Shown piece by piece: positions 18,140 to 26,643 of a DNA stretch of 64,000 nucleotides. Made by a program: the position numbers and the translations under genes. The notes beneath the pieces are model-generated. The model saw only the letters and a list, made by a program, of their open reading frames with translations. It was not told the DNA's origin and made no database searches. This DNA comes from Thalassobacillus pellis (GTDB lineage Bacteria > Bacillota > Bacilli > Bacillales > Halobacillaceae): positions 124,001 through 188,000 of the forward strand of contig NZ_JAFBDO010000003.1 of NCBI RefSeq assembly GCF_016908295.1. Direction: 5' to 3'. The stretch's first letter is position 1. The number at the start of each line of letters is the position of its first letter.

Positions 18140-19453
18140 TTAGCTTTGGGATAAATCGGAATCTTTGATCCATCCCCTGGCATGCATAGCCTTAACAAGA
18201 TGATTGATACCAACCATATAGGCTGCATCCCGCATCCGGCAGTCCTTTTCTTTGCGCATCTCCGTAACACTTTCAAATCCAAACAGCATTTTTTCCTCGA
18301 GCTTTTTGTTGATTTCATCCTCTTTCCAGTAGTAGTTCATGTTGTTTTGTACCCACTCAAAGTAGGAAACGGTTACACCGCCTGCGTTACAGAGGATATC
18401 TGGAATGACAAAGATACCTTTTTCCTCTAAAATTTTATCTCCTTCAGGAGTAGTAGGGCCATTGGCGGCTTCGGCTAAAATCTTTGCTTTTATAGTCGGA
18501 GCTGTTTGTTTGTTAACCTGGTTTTCGATAGCTGCCGGTATAAGAATATCCACGTCCAGGCCGAACATTTCTTCATTGGTGATTGGGTCAGCATTTTTAT
18601 AATCGGAAGCATAATTCTCTTTGTCGCCAACAAAATCCAATAAGTCAGGGATATCTAATCCTTCTTTGTTGTAGATTCCGCCTTTAGCGTCCGTGACGGC
18701 GACTATTTTGACACCTAATTCATGCAAAAACTTAGCGGTCATACTGCCGACATTGCCAAATCCCTGCAAAGCTGCAGTAGCATTGCTTAGATCCAAATCC
18801 AGTACTCGAGCTGCTTCACGGATTGTAATAACAACGCCTCTTCCAGTTGCCTCCAGCCTTCCCAGGGACCCGCCTATAATAATTGGCTTCCCAGTCACCA
18901 TTCCAGGGATGTTATAACCACGGAGTTGGTCGAATTCATCGACCATCCAGCCCATAACCTCGGGATTTGTATTGACGTCGGGTGCAGGGATGTCTTTCTG
19001 GGGTCCAATGATCGGCGTTATTTTACGGATATAGGTCCGGCTCAATGTTTCAAGCTCCCGCTCCGATAACTTTTCTGGATCGACTATTACACCGCCTTTT
19101 CCTCCGCCAAACGGCAGATCTACGATAGCTGCTTTTAACGACATCCAGATCGACAGTGCCTTCACCTCGTCCACAGTCACTTTTGGATGGAACCGTATCC
19201 CGCCTTTAGTAGGGCCTAAAATATCGATATGCTGAGAACGATAGCCGGTGAAGTTCTCTATAGAACCATCATCCATACGGACAGGTATCGATACTTCAAA
19301 CATTCTCATCGGCTTTTTCAGTACATGATAGACATTTTCATTTAAACCAAGAGTATGAACAGATTCTTTAAGTAAACTTTTTACAATTTCATATGGATTT
19401 TGACCTTGAGTAGTAATATCAGCTTCTGCTTTATCATGGTTGTTTTTTGTCAT
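18140..19453 (-). CDS. gudB: NAD-specific glutamate dehydrogenase (GudB/RocG type)
   Basis: This 437-aa glutamate dehydrogenase interconverts glutamate and 2-oxoglutarate plus ammonia in the cytoplasm. Signatures: GPTKGGIRFHPKV (about 80-92), the catalytic-lysine region LPFGGGKGGV (about 112-121), DIPAPDVNT, the nucleotide-binding LQGFGNVGS, and AEAANGPTTPEGD near the C-terminus. The name gudB or rocG cannot be decided from sequence alone; I give gudB because no arginine-degradation genes are adjacent. The minus-strand ATG at 19453 follows TAGGGGGAATACGAC. The gene is monocistronic and convergent with the aldehyde dehydrogenase operon. Confidence 0.88.
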   Translation of the reverse strand: MTKNNHDKAEADITTQGQNPYEIVKSLLKESVHTLGLNENVYHVLKKPMRMFEVSIPVRMDDGSIENFTGYRSQHIDILGPTKGGIRFHPKVTVDEVKALSIWMSLKAAIVDLPFGGGKGGVIVDPEKLSERELETLSRTYIRKITPIIGPQKDIPAPDVNTNPEVMGWMVDEFDQLRGYNIPGMVTGKPIIIGGSLGRLEATGRGVVITIREAARVLDLDLSNATAALQGFGNVGSMTAKFLHELGVKIVAVTDAKGGIYNKEGLDIPDLLDFVGDKENYASDYKNADPITNEEMFGLDVDILIPAAIENQVNKQTAPTIKAKILAEAANGPTTPEGDKILEEKGIFVIPDILCNAGGVTVSYFEWVQNNMNYYWKEDEINKKLEEKMLFGFESVTEMRKEKDCRMRDAAYMVGINHLVKAMHARGWIKDSDLSQS

Positions 19454-19799
19454 GTCGTATTCCCCCTAAAAAGGTACATTCTACTTAATAAAATTCCTCT
19501 AAATGCACACTTTTATACCCAGCAAAAAAACAGCTAGTATTCCTGAAGAATACTCAAAGCTTTCAAGCACAGAGAAACTAACAGCAGGAGGCATAGGATG
19601 AATTTTTAAGGTAATGTAATTTCCCTGTAAATTTATATCAGTAGTGTTTTTTAGTAATTCCTTAACTTATAAAATGATGGAGAGTGGAACGTTTATTGCG
19701 TCGTTTCATGAGAGGAGGATAATGGTGATTATTATTTTAAGTATTATTTCTGTATTTTGATTTAATTAAATTTCAAATTAATGAGAGAAGGTATATAGT
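19454..19799. other. Intergenic region between gudB and the 59-codon ORF
   Basis: About 345 bp between divergent units, carrying the gudB leader on the minus strand. It also holds a 12-codon ORF (19722-19760, hydrophobic, MVIIILSIISVF) with an AGAGGAGGAT site just before its ATG. Whether that peptide is made is unknown. No other gene was seen. Confidence 0.4.
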
Positions 19800-19979
19800 T
19801 TGAAGAGTCATATTTTGAAAAAAACCGTCATCGGAGCCTTTACCATAGGACTTATTGCGGACGCGGGAACACTACCTGAACTCGTGGCTGCATCCGATAA
19901 GCAGAAAGCTGTAAATAATCAGGAACGTCTGCCGCTTGGAATCTCCCACCTTCCTGAAATATCCTCTTGGTCACCGTAG
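19800..19979 (+). CDS. Small secreted-peptide ORF (59 aa) or 5' remnant of an exported-protein gene
   Basis: A TTG start at 19800 has AGAAGG 8 bp upstream and opens a 59-codon frame. The product begins like a signal peptide (LKKTVIGAFTIGLIAD), with a plausible cleavage point in LVAASD, leaving a short tail ending in ISSWSP. A strong terminator lies 66 bp downstream. Two readings are possible: a genuine small secreted peptide, or the start of a larger exported-protein gene whose body was lost, leaving only its ends. I see no continuing homology after the stop. Not recognised. Confidence 0.4.
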   Translation: MKSHILKKTVIGAFTIGLIADAGTLPELVAASDKQKAVNNQERLPLGISHLPEISSWSP

Positions 19980-20045
19980 ATGCCCGCAAACCTAGAGAAA
20001 GTATCGGCGCCAGCTTTTTTGAAAGTGCTCAGATATTGATATCAA

Positions 20046-20088
20046 ACGCCTTTTCAGGAATTTTCATTCCCTGAAAAGGCGTCTTTTA
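20046..20088 (+). terminator. Strong intrinsic terminator after the 59-codon ORF
   Basis: ACGCCTTTTCAGG (20046-20058) pairs perfectly with CCTGAAAAGGCGT (20070-20082), then CTTTT. Confidence 0.85.
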
Positions 20089-20131
20089 AAATAATGCTGT
20101 TCAGAATATAAAGAATTTTGAATTTTCACCA

Positions 20132-20160
20132 TTGACGGAAAAATAATCGTTTGTTAGGAT
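20132..20160 (+). promoter_or_regulatory. Sigma-A promoter of the LacI-family gene
   Basis: TTGACG (20132-20137), 17-bp spacer, TAGGAT (20155-20160). The predicted transcription start lies just before the operator at 20173. Confidence 0.6.
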
Positions 20161-20172
20161 GAAAACGATTAC

Positions 20173-20186
20173 CAAAAACGTTTTCG
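20173..20186. promoter_or_regulatory. Operator copy 1 for the LacI-family regulator
   Basis: CAAAAACGTTTTCG, with AAAACGTTTT as a perfect palindrome around a central CG as in LacI/GalR-family operators. The same 14-mer recurs at 21462. Its position just after the promoter fits autorepression. Confidence 0.75.
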
Positions 20187-20208
20187 TAAATCGATAGGAA
20201 TGATAACT

Positions 20209-21231
20209 ATGACATCTATTCAGGATATAGCAAAAAAAGCAGGCGTATCTATTTCCACTGTGTCGAGAACATTGAACAATTATCCGGATGTAGGACAGAA
20301 GACAAGAGAAAAAATCCTGAAGATAGCGGAGGAGATGAATTATTTTCCAAACGCTGTGGCAAGAAGTCTTGTGCAGAAGAAAACCTTCACCATCGGTATG
20401 TTTTTCGGAAACAACATGAATCTCGGCTTTGATCACCCCTTCTTTCTGGATGTCATTTCTGCAGTCAGGGAAGTCGTGGGAAATGCTGGTTATGATTTGC
20501 TGGTATTCACCAATAAAAATAAAAACCGATCAACTTATACCACTTTATGCAGGGAAAGAAGCGTAGATGGTGTCCTTATGTTATTGACCGGGGAAGGCAA
20601 AAAGAAGAATGAGCAAATGCTTGAACTTCAGTCTAGCGGGATACCATGTGTAGCCATTGATATTCCTCTTGTAGGCGACAAATGTACCTATGTCGAGTCA
20701 GATAATTACACTGGTGCGAGCGATGCAGTAAAACATTTAGTCGAATTAGGCCATCGGAAAATTGGTTTTATCGGTGGAGATGAAATCAGTAAAACGAGCT
20801 ATGATCGCATGAGAGGCTATCAGGATACTTTGATTGAAAAAGGTGTAGGTGTAAGGCCTGAGTACATTCAATTAGGTCACTTTTCCTCTGAGAAAGCGTC
20901 GAAGGCTACAAGAAAGCTGATGAAGGATAATCCTGAAATAACAGCGTTTTTTGTGGTCAGTGATGAGATGGCATGTGCCGTAATGGACACACTGCAGGAG
21001 CTTGGATTCCGAGTTCCGGAAGATATATCCTTGGTAGGATTTGATGATATCAAGGAAGCTGTTCATTATTCACCGCCTCTTACGACAATAAAACAAATGA
21101 AGTATGAAATAGGGAGCGAAGCAGCCAAAATTTTACTGCAAATCATAAATGATAAAAGCTTCCACCCTGAACCCAAGACGTTGCCGTGTGAATTAGTAGT
21201 CAGAAAATCAACTGCCCATAAGGTGGATTGA
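20209..21231 (+). CDS. LacI-family transcriptional regulator of the sugar cluster
   Basis: The 340-aa protein has an N-terminal LacI helix-turn-helix (TSIQDIAKKAGVSISTVSRTLNN), the linker region NAVARSLVQKKT, and a periplasmic-binding-protein-like sensor domain (about 60-338; IPCVAIDIPL, RKIGFIGGD, DISLVGFDDI). It should repress the downstream transport and catabolic genes until a sugar or glucoside binds. The ATG at 20209 is used because AGGAATG precedes it at proper distance; ATG 20200 overlaps that site. In E. coli the comparable cluster is controlled by the LacI-family YcjW. Two identical operators support local control. Confidence 0.9.
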   Translation: MTSIQDIAKKAGVSISTVSRTLNNYPDVGQKTREKILKIAEEMNYFPNAVARSLVQKKTFTIGMFFGNNMNLGFDHPFFLDVISAVREVVGNAGYDLLVFTNKNKNRSTYTTLCRERSVDGVLMLLTGEGKKKNEQMLELQSSGIPCVAIDIPLVGDKCTYVESDNYTGASDAVKHLVELGHRKIGFIGGDEISKTSYDRMRGYQDTLIEKGVGVRPEYIQLGHFSSEKASKATRKLMKDNPEITAFFVVSDEMACAVMDTLQELGFRVPEDISLVGFDDIKEAVHYSPPLTTIKQMKYEIGSEAAKILLQIINDKSFHPEPKTLPCELVVRKSTAHKVD

Positions 21232-21237
21232 ATTTTT

Positions 21238-21335
21238 ACACTTTATGAAAGTTTAACTGTGTTAAAGGGTTAAAGTATATGTAAAACTAAGGCTTTCGTC
21301 ATAAGGAATTGGGGACAGGCCAAGTTTTTTCTAAT
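21238..21335 (+). repeat. R1 repeat, copy a
   Basis: About 98 nt, related to copies at 31895 and 37726. It keeps TTTAAC-TGT-GTTAAA, the TTAAAGTAT word, GTAAAAC, and the final TTTTTTCTAA. The second hairpin is decayed here (CTTTCGTCATAAGGAATTGG). It sits just after the regulator gene and may also act as its terminator. Confidence 0.65.
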
Positions 21336-21395
21336 ACATTAAGCAAGTATAAAGTTTTTGTGAAAATGCTATTCGGCGTAGGGAAATTTGAAGTT

Positions 21396-21452
21396 CTAAG
21401 TATAAGAAAAACTAATCATTCACGGAAGGGCGAGTGAATGCGGTTTTTCTAA
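21396..21452 (+). repeat. R1-like partial copy with replaced hairpin
   Basis: It has the same frame as R1 (AAGTATAAG, AAAAC, hairpin, TTTTTCTAAT), but the stem is unrelated: CATTCAC (21417-21423) with GTGAATG (21434-21440). It could also end transcription before the operator. Confidence 0.45.
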
Positions 21453-21461
21453 TAGAATTTA

Positions 21462-21475
21462 CAAAAACGTTTTCG
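21462..21475. promoter_or_regulatory. Operator copy 2, before the sugar transport operon
   Basis: The 14-mer CAAAAACGTTTTCG is identical to that at 20173 and lies 18 bp before the start codon of the binding-protein gene, abutting its ribosome binding site. Confidence 0.75.
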
Positions 21476-21492
21476 GAGAGGGAGGAAATAAT

Positions 21493-22797
21493 ATGAAAAA
21501 AAGTTGGGCGAGTTTTGTCAGGATGGGAGTTTTAGGGTTTGTTTTACTGCTATTAGCTGCTTGTAACTCAGAGTCGAGTGGAGATGGTAAGGTCGCGATT
21601 GAATATTGGCATATGCAAGTAGAGGAAGAACGGGTCAATGTCATTGAAGAATTAATTGCAGACTTTGAAGAAAAGAACCCTGATATTGATGTAAAGCAGG
21701 TTCCGATTGCGGAAGGAGACTTCCCGACTAAAATCTCTGCTTCCCTTGGAGCCGGGCAGATGCCTGCATTGCTTGAGGTAGGGGTTGACCAGGCTTTGAT
21801 GCTGGGGCAGGAGAATGTACTTTCTACTGAATTGCACACTAAAATCATCAAGGACATTGGTAAAGACGACTTTTACGATGGCGCTTTAAACTTTACGAGA
21901 GCACCAGGAGAGAATGGCTATTATGGCGTCCCAATGTACGGTTGGGTGCAAGGCATTTGGTACAGGAAAGACTTATTCAAGGAAAAAGGTCTTGAACCTC
22001 CTACTAACTGGGAGAATATCCTCAAAGCTGCGAAGGCTTTCCATGACCCTGACAATGATAAATATGGAATAGTTGTCGGTACGAATGAAGATGACTTTGC
22101 AGAGCAGACATTCAGTCAATATGCTATTTCAAACAAAGCGCGGGTTTTTGGTAAGGAAGGCAAAATTAATTTTAACTCCAACGAAATGGTTGAAGCCCTG
22201 GACTATTATAAACAGCTTTCACAATTCACCCCTCCGGGAGCGGAGAGCTGGCGCGAAGCACGAGAATTGTATCTTTCTGAACGCGCACCTATGGTCATGT
22301 ACTCCTCTTACTTGATGAGTGACTTGGTATCGAATGATATGGCTGATGTGACTGGATTTGCCATCCCTGAGAAAAAACAGCCGGCAACCTTTGGCCAAAT
22401 TACATCCCTGGCAATACCAAATACGGTAAGCGACGAGGAAAAAGCCGCTTCTGAAAAGTTCCTTCGATTCTTGATGGAAGATGAAAATTACATCAAATAT
22501 CTCCATATGTCTCCAGGGGGGGCTAATCCAACTCTTAAATCAATTGCAGAATCTGAGAAGTACTTGAGTAACGAAACGCTTAAAGCTTATGGAGAAGGTG
22601 CTGCGGATATTGCAGCAGGATTAGAATCACTTAAACGATTCGGATTCCAGGAAAATACTGTCTATCCGGAAATGGGAGATATTTCGTCCAAACATATCAT
22701 AGGTAAGGCCATATTCAATATGACGGTGCAGGATCAGTCCCCGAAAGAAGTTGCTGAGAAAGCACAAGAGTCAATGAAAAAAACTGTAAATCAGTAG
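21493..22797 (+). CDS. Sugar ABC transporter substrate-binding lipoprotein (YcjN-like position)
   Basis: This 434-aa family-1 extracellular binding protein has a lipoprotein signal peptide with lipobox LLAAC (Cys about residue 24) and the IEYWHMQVEEE opening typical of carbohydrate binders. It captures a sugar or glycoside outside the cell and hands it to the two permeases. The start is ATG 21493 with GAGAGGGAGGA upstream. It is the first gene of an operon with two permeases, a dehydrogenase, an epimerase and a phosphorylase, and an operator lies directly before it. Ligand inferred from context: an alpha-glucoside or guloside. Confidence 0.9.
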   Translation: MKKSWASFVRMGVLGFVLLLLAACNSESSGDGKVAIEYWHMQVEEERVNVIEELIADFEEKNPDIDVKQVPIAEGDFPTKISASLGAGQMPALLEVGVDQALMLGQENVLSTELHTKIIKDIGKDDFYDGALNFTRAPGENGYYGVPMYGWVQGIWYRKDLFKEKGLEPPTNWENILKAAKAFHDPDNDKYGIVVGTNEDDFAEQTFSQYAISNKARVFGKEGKINFNSNEMVEALDYYKQLSQFTPPGAESWREARELYLSERAPMVMYSSYLMSDLVSNDMADVTGFAIPEKKQPATFGQITSLAIPNTVSDEEKAASEKFLRFLMEDENYIKYLHMSPGGANPTLKSIAESEKYLSNETLKAYGEGAADIAAGLESLKRFGFQENTVYPEMGDISSKHIIGKAIFNMTVQDQSPKEVAEKAQESMKKTVNQ

Positions 22798-22827
22798 GTG
22801 ATGACTTTTTATAAGGAAGTGTAATAA

Positions 22828-23733
22828 ATGCAAATGGAACAATCCTTAAAAAGTAAACAGAGGAAGAAGAGCAGCATGAAGAAAAGAGAAGCAAGGCTGG
22901 GGTATTTATTAATTGCCCCTTCCTTTCTTCTGGTGGGTGCGATCATTTTTTACCCAATACTATATAATCTTTATTTGAGTGTTCATGACGTGTCATTGAA
23001 CCCGAACGCTCCTGATATATTTATAGGATTACAAAACTATAAGAATCTGCTCACTGATCCATCTTTCTGGAATTCCATATGGGTAACGATCATATTTACT
23101 GTCGCTACAGTAGCTGGGGCAACTATTATGGGACTTGCTGTCGCCCTGCTTATGAATAACAAATTCAAAGGGAGAGGCATGGCTCGTGCCATGATCCTCC
23201 TCCCCTATGTAGCACCATTGATTTCCATCGTTTTCGTTTTTCAGTATATGTTCAATCCCGTTTATGGAATGGTCAATTACACTCTCGTCGAGCAGCTTGG
23301 TATTTTGAATCAGAGTATTGATTGGCTTGACTCACCTGATGCTGCATTATGGCTGGTGATTATTTTTGATATCTGGCATTTGTTCCCATTCTCGTTCATG
23401 ATGATCCTGGCGAAGCTTCAGTCCATTGATGACTCTCTATATGAAGCGGCGGAAATGGATGGGGCGAATATGTGGCATCGAATCCGTCATATTACCATAC
23501 CTGAGTTAACATTCGTTATCGGTTCGCTTGTGATATTACGGTTCATCTGGAACTTCTACAAATTTGATGAAGTTTATCTGCTGACCAAGCAGGTACCTGT
23601 TGTCGGTGTGTATACGTATCAAACGGCGTTTTCTACTTATAACCATGGTATGGCAGCAGCGATAACGGCGACACTGTTTGTGCTGGTCATGCTGTTTGTG
23701 CTTACAGCGGTAAGGAAGGTGTTAAAATGGTGA
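22828..23733 (+). CDS. Sugar ABC transporter permease, MalF/UgpA-type (YcjO-like position)
   Basis: The 301-aa protein has six predicted membrane segments and the EAA loop YEAAEMDGANMWHRIRHITIPEL (about 209-231, in two parts), which contacts the ATPase. A basic N-terminal tail (SKQRKKSSMKKREARL) precedes the first helix. It pairs with the next gene to form the channel. No ATPase gene is in the cluster, so a shared MsmX-like ATPase from elsewhere is likely. The end overlaps the next gene by 7 bp. Confidence 0.92.
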   Translation: MQMEQSLKSKQRKKSSMKKREARLGYLLIAPSFLLVGAIIFYPILYNLYLSVHDVSLNPNAPDIFIGLQNYKNLLTDPSFWNSIWVTIIFTVATVAGATIMGLAVALLMNNKFKGRGMARAMILLPYVAPLISIVFVFQYMFNPVYGMVNYTLVEQLGILNQSIDWLDSPDAALWLVIIFDIWHLFPFSFMMILAKLQSIDDSLYEAAEMDGANMWHRIRHITIPELTFVIGSLVILRFIWNFYKFDEVYLLTKQVPVVGVYTYQTAFSTYNHGMAAAITATLFVLVMLFVLTAVRKVLKW

Positions 23734-24569
23734 CCAAAAATAAAGCGATCAATAGAATCATCCTCTATTGCCTGATAACACTCACGGTAGTGACTACCGT
23801 ATTCCCCTTTTTCGTGATGTTGAGTACTGCATTGAAACCAAAAGGGGCGGCAACAGCTTCTGTACCAAATTTGATTCCCGATAACATTACCTGGACACAT
23901 TTCAAGGATGTACTGAATCCAAATGTGTTTCCTTTCTGGAATTATTTCACCAACAGCCTGATCATTTCGGGAATTACTGCCTTCCTCGCAGTAGTCATTG
24001 GCGTATTTGGAGCGTACAGCTTCGCACGACTGGAGTATAAGGGCAGAAGCGCGTTTCAAAAAGGCGTTCTGATGATTTATATGTTTTCCGGGGTATTACT
24101 CGTAGTCCCACTCTATCAAATGATCAGTTCTCTAAATCTGTATGATACGAAAATTTCATTAATAGCCACTTACTTAGTACTGACCATGCCTGTTTCCTTG
24201 TATATGCTTGGTAACTATTTCAGGACAATTCCGTATTCTCTTGAGGAAGCCGCCATGATTGACGGCTTGAGCAGGTTTAAAGTGATTATCAAAATTGTAA
24301 TACCATTATCTATTCCTTCTATCGTATCCGTGTTTGTCTATGTATTCATGATTGCCTGGAACGATTACCTGTTTGCATCTGTGTTTATTACTTCGGAAGA
24401 ACATATGACACTGCCTCTTGGTCTTAGTCAATTATTCCATACGAAACACTATGTTTGGGGCAGAATGATGGCTGCTTCTTTATTGACAGCTGTACCAGTG
24501 GTCGTCCTGTTCGGATTGCTTGAAAAATACTTTTCAGGCGGTTTGACCGAAGGAGGAGTCAAAGGGTGA
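23727..24569 (+). CDS. Sugar ABC transporter permease, MalG/UgpE-type (YcjP-like position)
   Basis: The 280-aa protein has six predicted membrane segments and the MalG-type EAA motif (LEEAAMIDGLSRFKVIIKIV, about residues 171-190). It is the second half of the transport channel. The start is ATG 23727, with AAGGAAGG upstream, overlapping the previous gene. The next gene begins 27 bp later. Confidence 0.92.
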   Translation: MVTKNKAINRIILYCLITLTVVTTVFPFFVMLSTALKPKGAATASVPNLIPDNITWTHFKDVLNPNVFPFWNYFTNSLIISGITAFLAVVIGVFGAYSFARLEYKGRSAFQKGVLMIYMFSGVLLVVPLYQMISSLNLYDTKISLIATYLVLTMPVSLYMLGNYFRTIPYSLEEAAMIDGLSRFKVIIKIVIPLSIPSIVSVFVYVFMIAWNDYLFASVFITSEEHMTLPLGLSQLFHTKHYVWGRMMAASLLTAVPVVVLFGLLEKYFSGGLTEGGVKG

Positions 24570-24596
24570 CCGATCAAAAATCAAGGAGGAAATGAG

Positions 24597-25658
24597 ATGA
24601 GCAAACAATTGATTGCTGCTGCACCTGGTGAAGCCGCTATTGCCACGTATGAAGATACTGAATTACAGCCACACCAAATAAAGGTGAGAGTTACTCACGC
24701 CTCACCGAAGCATGGATCTGAACTGGCGGACTTTCGTGGGGAGAGTCCTTTTATTGAGGAATATTATGACACCGAGTGGAAGATGTTTATCAAGAGGAAA
24801 GAAAGGCAGGAGCATTTAGTCAAATTCGGAGAATGGAATCTCGGGAATCAGTGGGTTGGAATAGTTACGGAGGTTGGAGAAGAAGTCACTGATGTTAAAG
24901 AAGGAGACAGGGTATGCACGTATGGCGGTGTACGAGAGACGCACATTGTAGATGCAGTTAACAACCCTCGGCTCTATAAGGTGCCTGATGATATGTCCTG
25001 GAAGAATGCGGTCTGCTACGACCCTGCTCAATATGCTCTAGGAGGTATTCGGGACAGTAAGCTGAGAATGGGAGATCGTGTTGCGGTTATCGGTCTTGGT
25101 GCAATCGGACAAATTGCAGCACAGATGGCTGCAAATGCAGGGGCAAGTTTTGTAGCTGTTATTGACCCAATTGAAGTCAGGAGAGAGGCTGCTCTTAAAG
25201 CTGGTGCGGATGCCGCCTTTGATCCAATCGGACAGGATGTCGGTTTGGAGCTTAAGAAAGCGACCGATAAGCTTGGAGTCGATGTCATCATCGAGACAAG
25301 TGCCAGCCAATTTGCACTTCAAGACGCATTGAGAGGTCTTGCGTATGGGGGGGCTATTGCCTATGTCGGCTGGGCAAGAGAATTTAAACATGGCTTAAAC
25401 CTTGGCAGGGAAGCGCATTTCAATAATGCTAATATTGTATTTTCCCGGGCTGGAAGTGAACCTAACCCCGACTATCCCCGCTGGGACCGGCGAAGAATTG
25501 AAGATGTCTGCTGGGAGCTGTTGAAATCCGGGAAAATTAATTGCGAAGATATTGTAAATCCCGTGGTGCCATTTGAAAAATCAGCGGAAGCCTATGAGGA
25601 ATATGTTGATAAAAAACCGGAACTGAGTATCAAATTGGGCATTACTTTCGAAAAATAG
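24597..25658 (+). CDS. ycjQ: YcjQ-like medium-chain dehydrogenase (guloside 3-dehydrogenase type)
   Basis: The 353-aa protein is a medium-chain dehydrogenase/reductase with a Rossmann site GLGAIGQIAAQ (about 165-175). The usual catalytic-zinc motifs are not canonical: the first reads KHGSEL instead of CGTD-like, and the GHE motif is GNQWVG. Stretches such as APKHGTEL-like, NPDYPRW, and the CYDPAQ motif match what I recall of E. coli YcjQ, which acts on D-gulosides at C3 with NAD. The expected reaction is oxidation or reduction between a guloside and its 3-keto form. It is followed 21 bp later by the YcjR-like epimerase gene, as in the ycj cluster. Start ATG 24597 with AAGGAGGAAA. Confidence 0.8.
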   Translation: MSKQLIAAAPGEAAIATYEDTELQPHQIKVRVTHASPKHGSELADFRGESPFIEEYYDTEWKMFIKRKERQEHLVKFGEWNLGNQWVGIVTEVGEEVTDVKEGDRVCTYGGVRETHIVDAVNNPRLYKVPDDMSWKNAVCYDPAQYALGGIRDSKLRMGDRVAVIGLGAIGQIAAQMAANAGASFVAVIDPIEVRREAALKAGADAAFDPIGQDVGLELKKATDKLGVDVIIETSASQFALQDALRGLAYGGAIAYVGWAREFKHGLNLGREAHFNNANIVFSRAGSEPNPDYPRWDRRRIEDVCWELLKSGKINCEDIVNPVVPFEKSAEAYEEYVDKKPELSIKLGITFEK

Positions 25659-25679
25659 CACTGTATCGGAGGTTTTTTT

Positions 25680-26489
25680 ATGAAACTCGCAACACAGGAC
25701 AAACCATTTTTTCCAACTGACTTTAAAGACAAATTTGATTATGTACGTGGTTTGGGTTTCGAAGCATTTGAAATCGATGGTAAGGATCTGGTCAGAAACT
25801 TTGAGGAAGTGAAAGCGGCGAGCGAGCAGGCGTCCTTGCCGGTGGTGACAGCGTGTGGAGGTTATAATGGCTGGATTGGTGATTTTGATGAAAAAAAAAG
25901 AGAGAATGGGATTAGGGAAATCCAGGAAATCCTGAAATGTCTCGGTGAAATTGGCGGGAAAGGTATCGTCATACCTGCTGCATGGGGGATGTTTTCCAAG
26001 CGTCTGCCTCCTATGGTACCGCCAAGAACGGAACAGGAGGATCGGGAAGTGCTCCTGGATTCATTAGGAAAGCTGAACGAGACAGCTGTAGAGACAGATA
26101 CTAAAATTTATCTGGAACCCTTGAATCGCTATGAAGACTATATGATCAATAAACTGCAATATGCACAGGAGCTCATCAAAGAAGGAAATTTCTCTAGCGT
26201 TGAAATCATAGCGGACTTTTTCCACATGAACATTGAGGAGCCGAAAATGGATGAAAGCCTTACAGCGGTAAAAGAACAGTTAGGGCATGTACATATTGCT
26301 GATAGTAACCGGTTTGAACCTGGTAATGCACATCTTGATTTCTTACCAGGCTTTGAAGCTTTAAAGCAAATAGGGTATGAAGGCTATCTTGCTTTTGAGT
26401 GCCGTGTACTTGGCGAGCCAGCTGAAGAACGGTATGCCCAGTCTGTCACTTATATCAAAAAATGTCTGAAAGAAATCGGTGTTTCCTGA
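25680..26489 (+). CDS. ycjR: YcjR-like 3-keto-glycoside 4-epimerase (xylose isomerase-like TIM barrel)
   Basis: The 269-aa protein is a sugar phosphate isomerase/epimerase TIM barrel. Metal-ligand positions are in place: E146 (YLEPLNR), D179 (IADFFHMN), H205 (HVHIADSN) and E240 (AFECRV). E. coli YcjR converts 3-keto-gulosides to 3-keto-glucosides by C4 epimerisation with a divalent metal. The partnership with the YcjQ-like gene supports the same role here. The start is ATG 25680, with a CGGAGG site upstream. About 155 bp without a recognisable gene follow before the phosphorylase. Confidence 0.8.
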   Translation: MKLATQDKPFFPTDFKDKFDYVRGLGFEAFEIDGKDLVRNFEEVKAASEQASLPVVTACGGYNGWIGDFDEKKRENGIREIQEILKCLGEIGGKGIVIPAAWGMFSKRLPPMVPPRTEQEDREVLLDSLGKLNETAVETDTKIYLEPLNRYEDYMINKLQYAQELIKEGNFSSVEIIADFFHMNIEEPKMDESLTAVKEQLGHVHIADSNRFEPGNAHLDFLPGFEALKQIGYEGYLAFECRVLGEPAEERYAQSVTYIKKCLKEIGVS

Positions 26490-26643
26490 TTTACCCCTGC
26501 TAAACAAAGGGCTGTTATTCGAACATAGCATTACTCAGCAGTCTTGTCTGCTGGAGGATGCCCTGGAAAAAGGTGAATATAATCTATTAGGTACTGTTGA
26601 AAACTCATGCGAATAGTGAAGCAGAGTGGTTTGGAGGCTAAAA

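Noticed and set aside
20173-21475. CcpA cre sites as an explanation for the AAAACGTTTT palindromes
   Set aside because: The outer TG...CA bases of the cre consensus are missing, and the two sites are identical to each other and tied to a local LacI-family gene.
26490-26643. Short frame between the epimerase and phosphorylase genes
   Set aside because: About 45 codons from a GTG with no ribosome binding site; no recognisable protein, though a decayed gene end cannot be ruled out.
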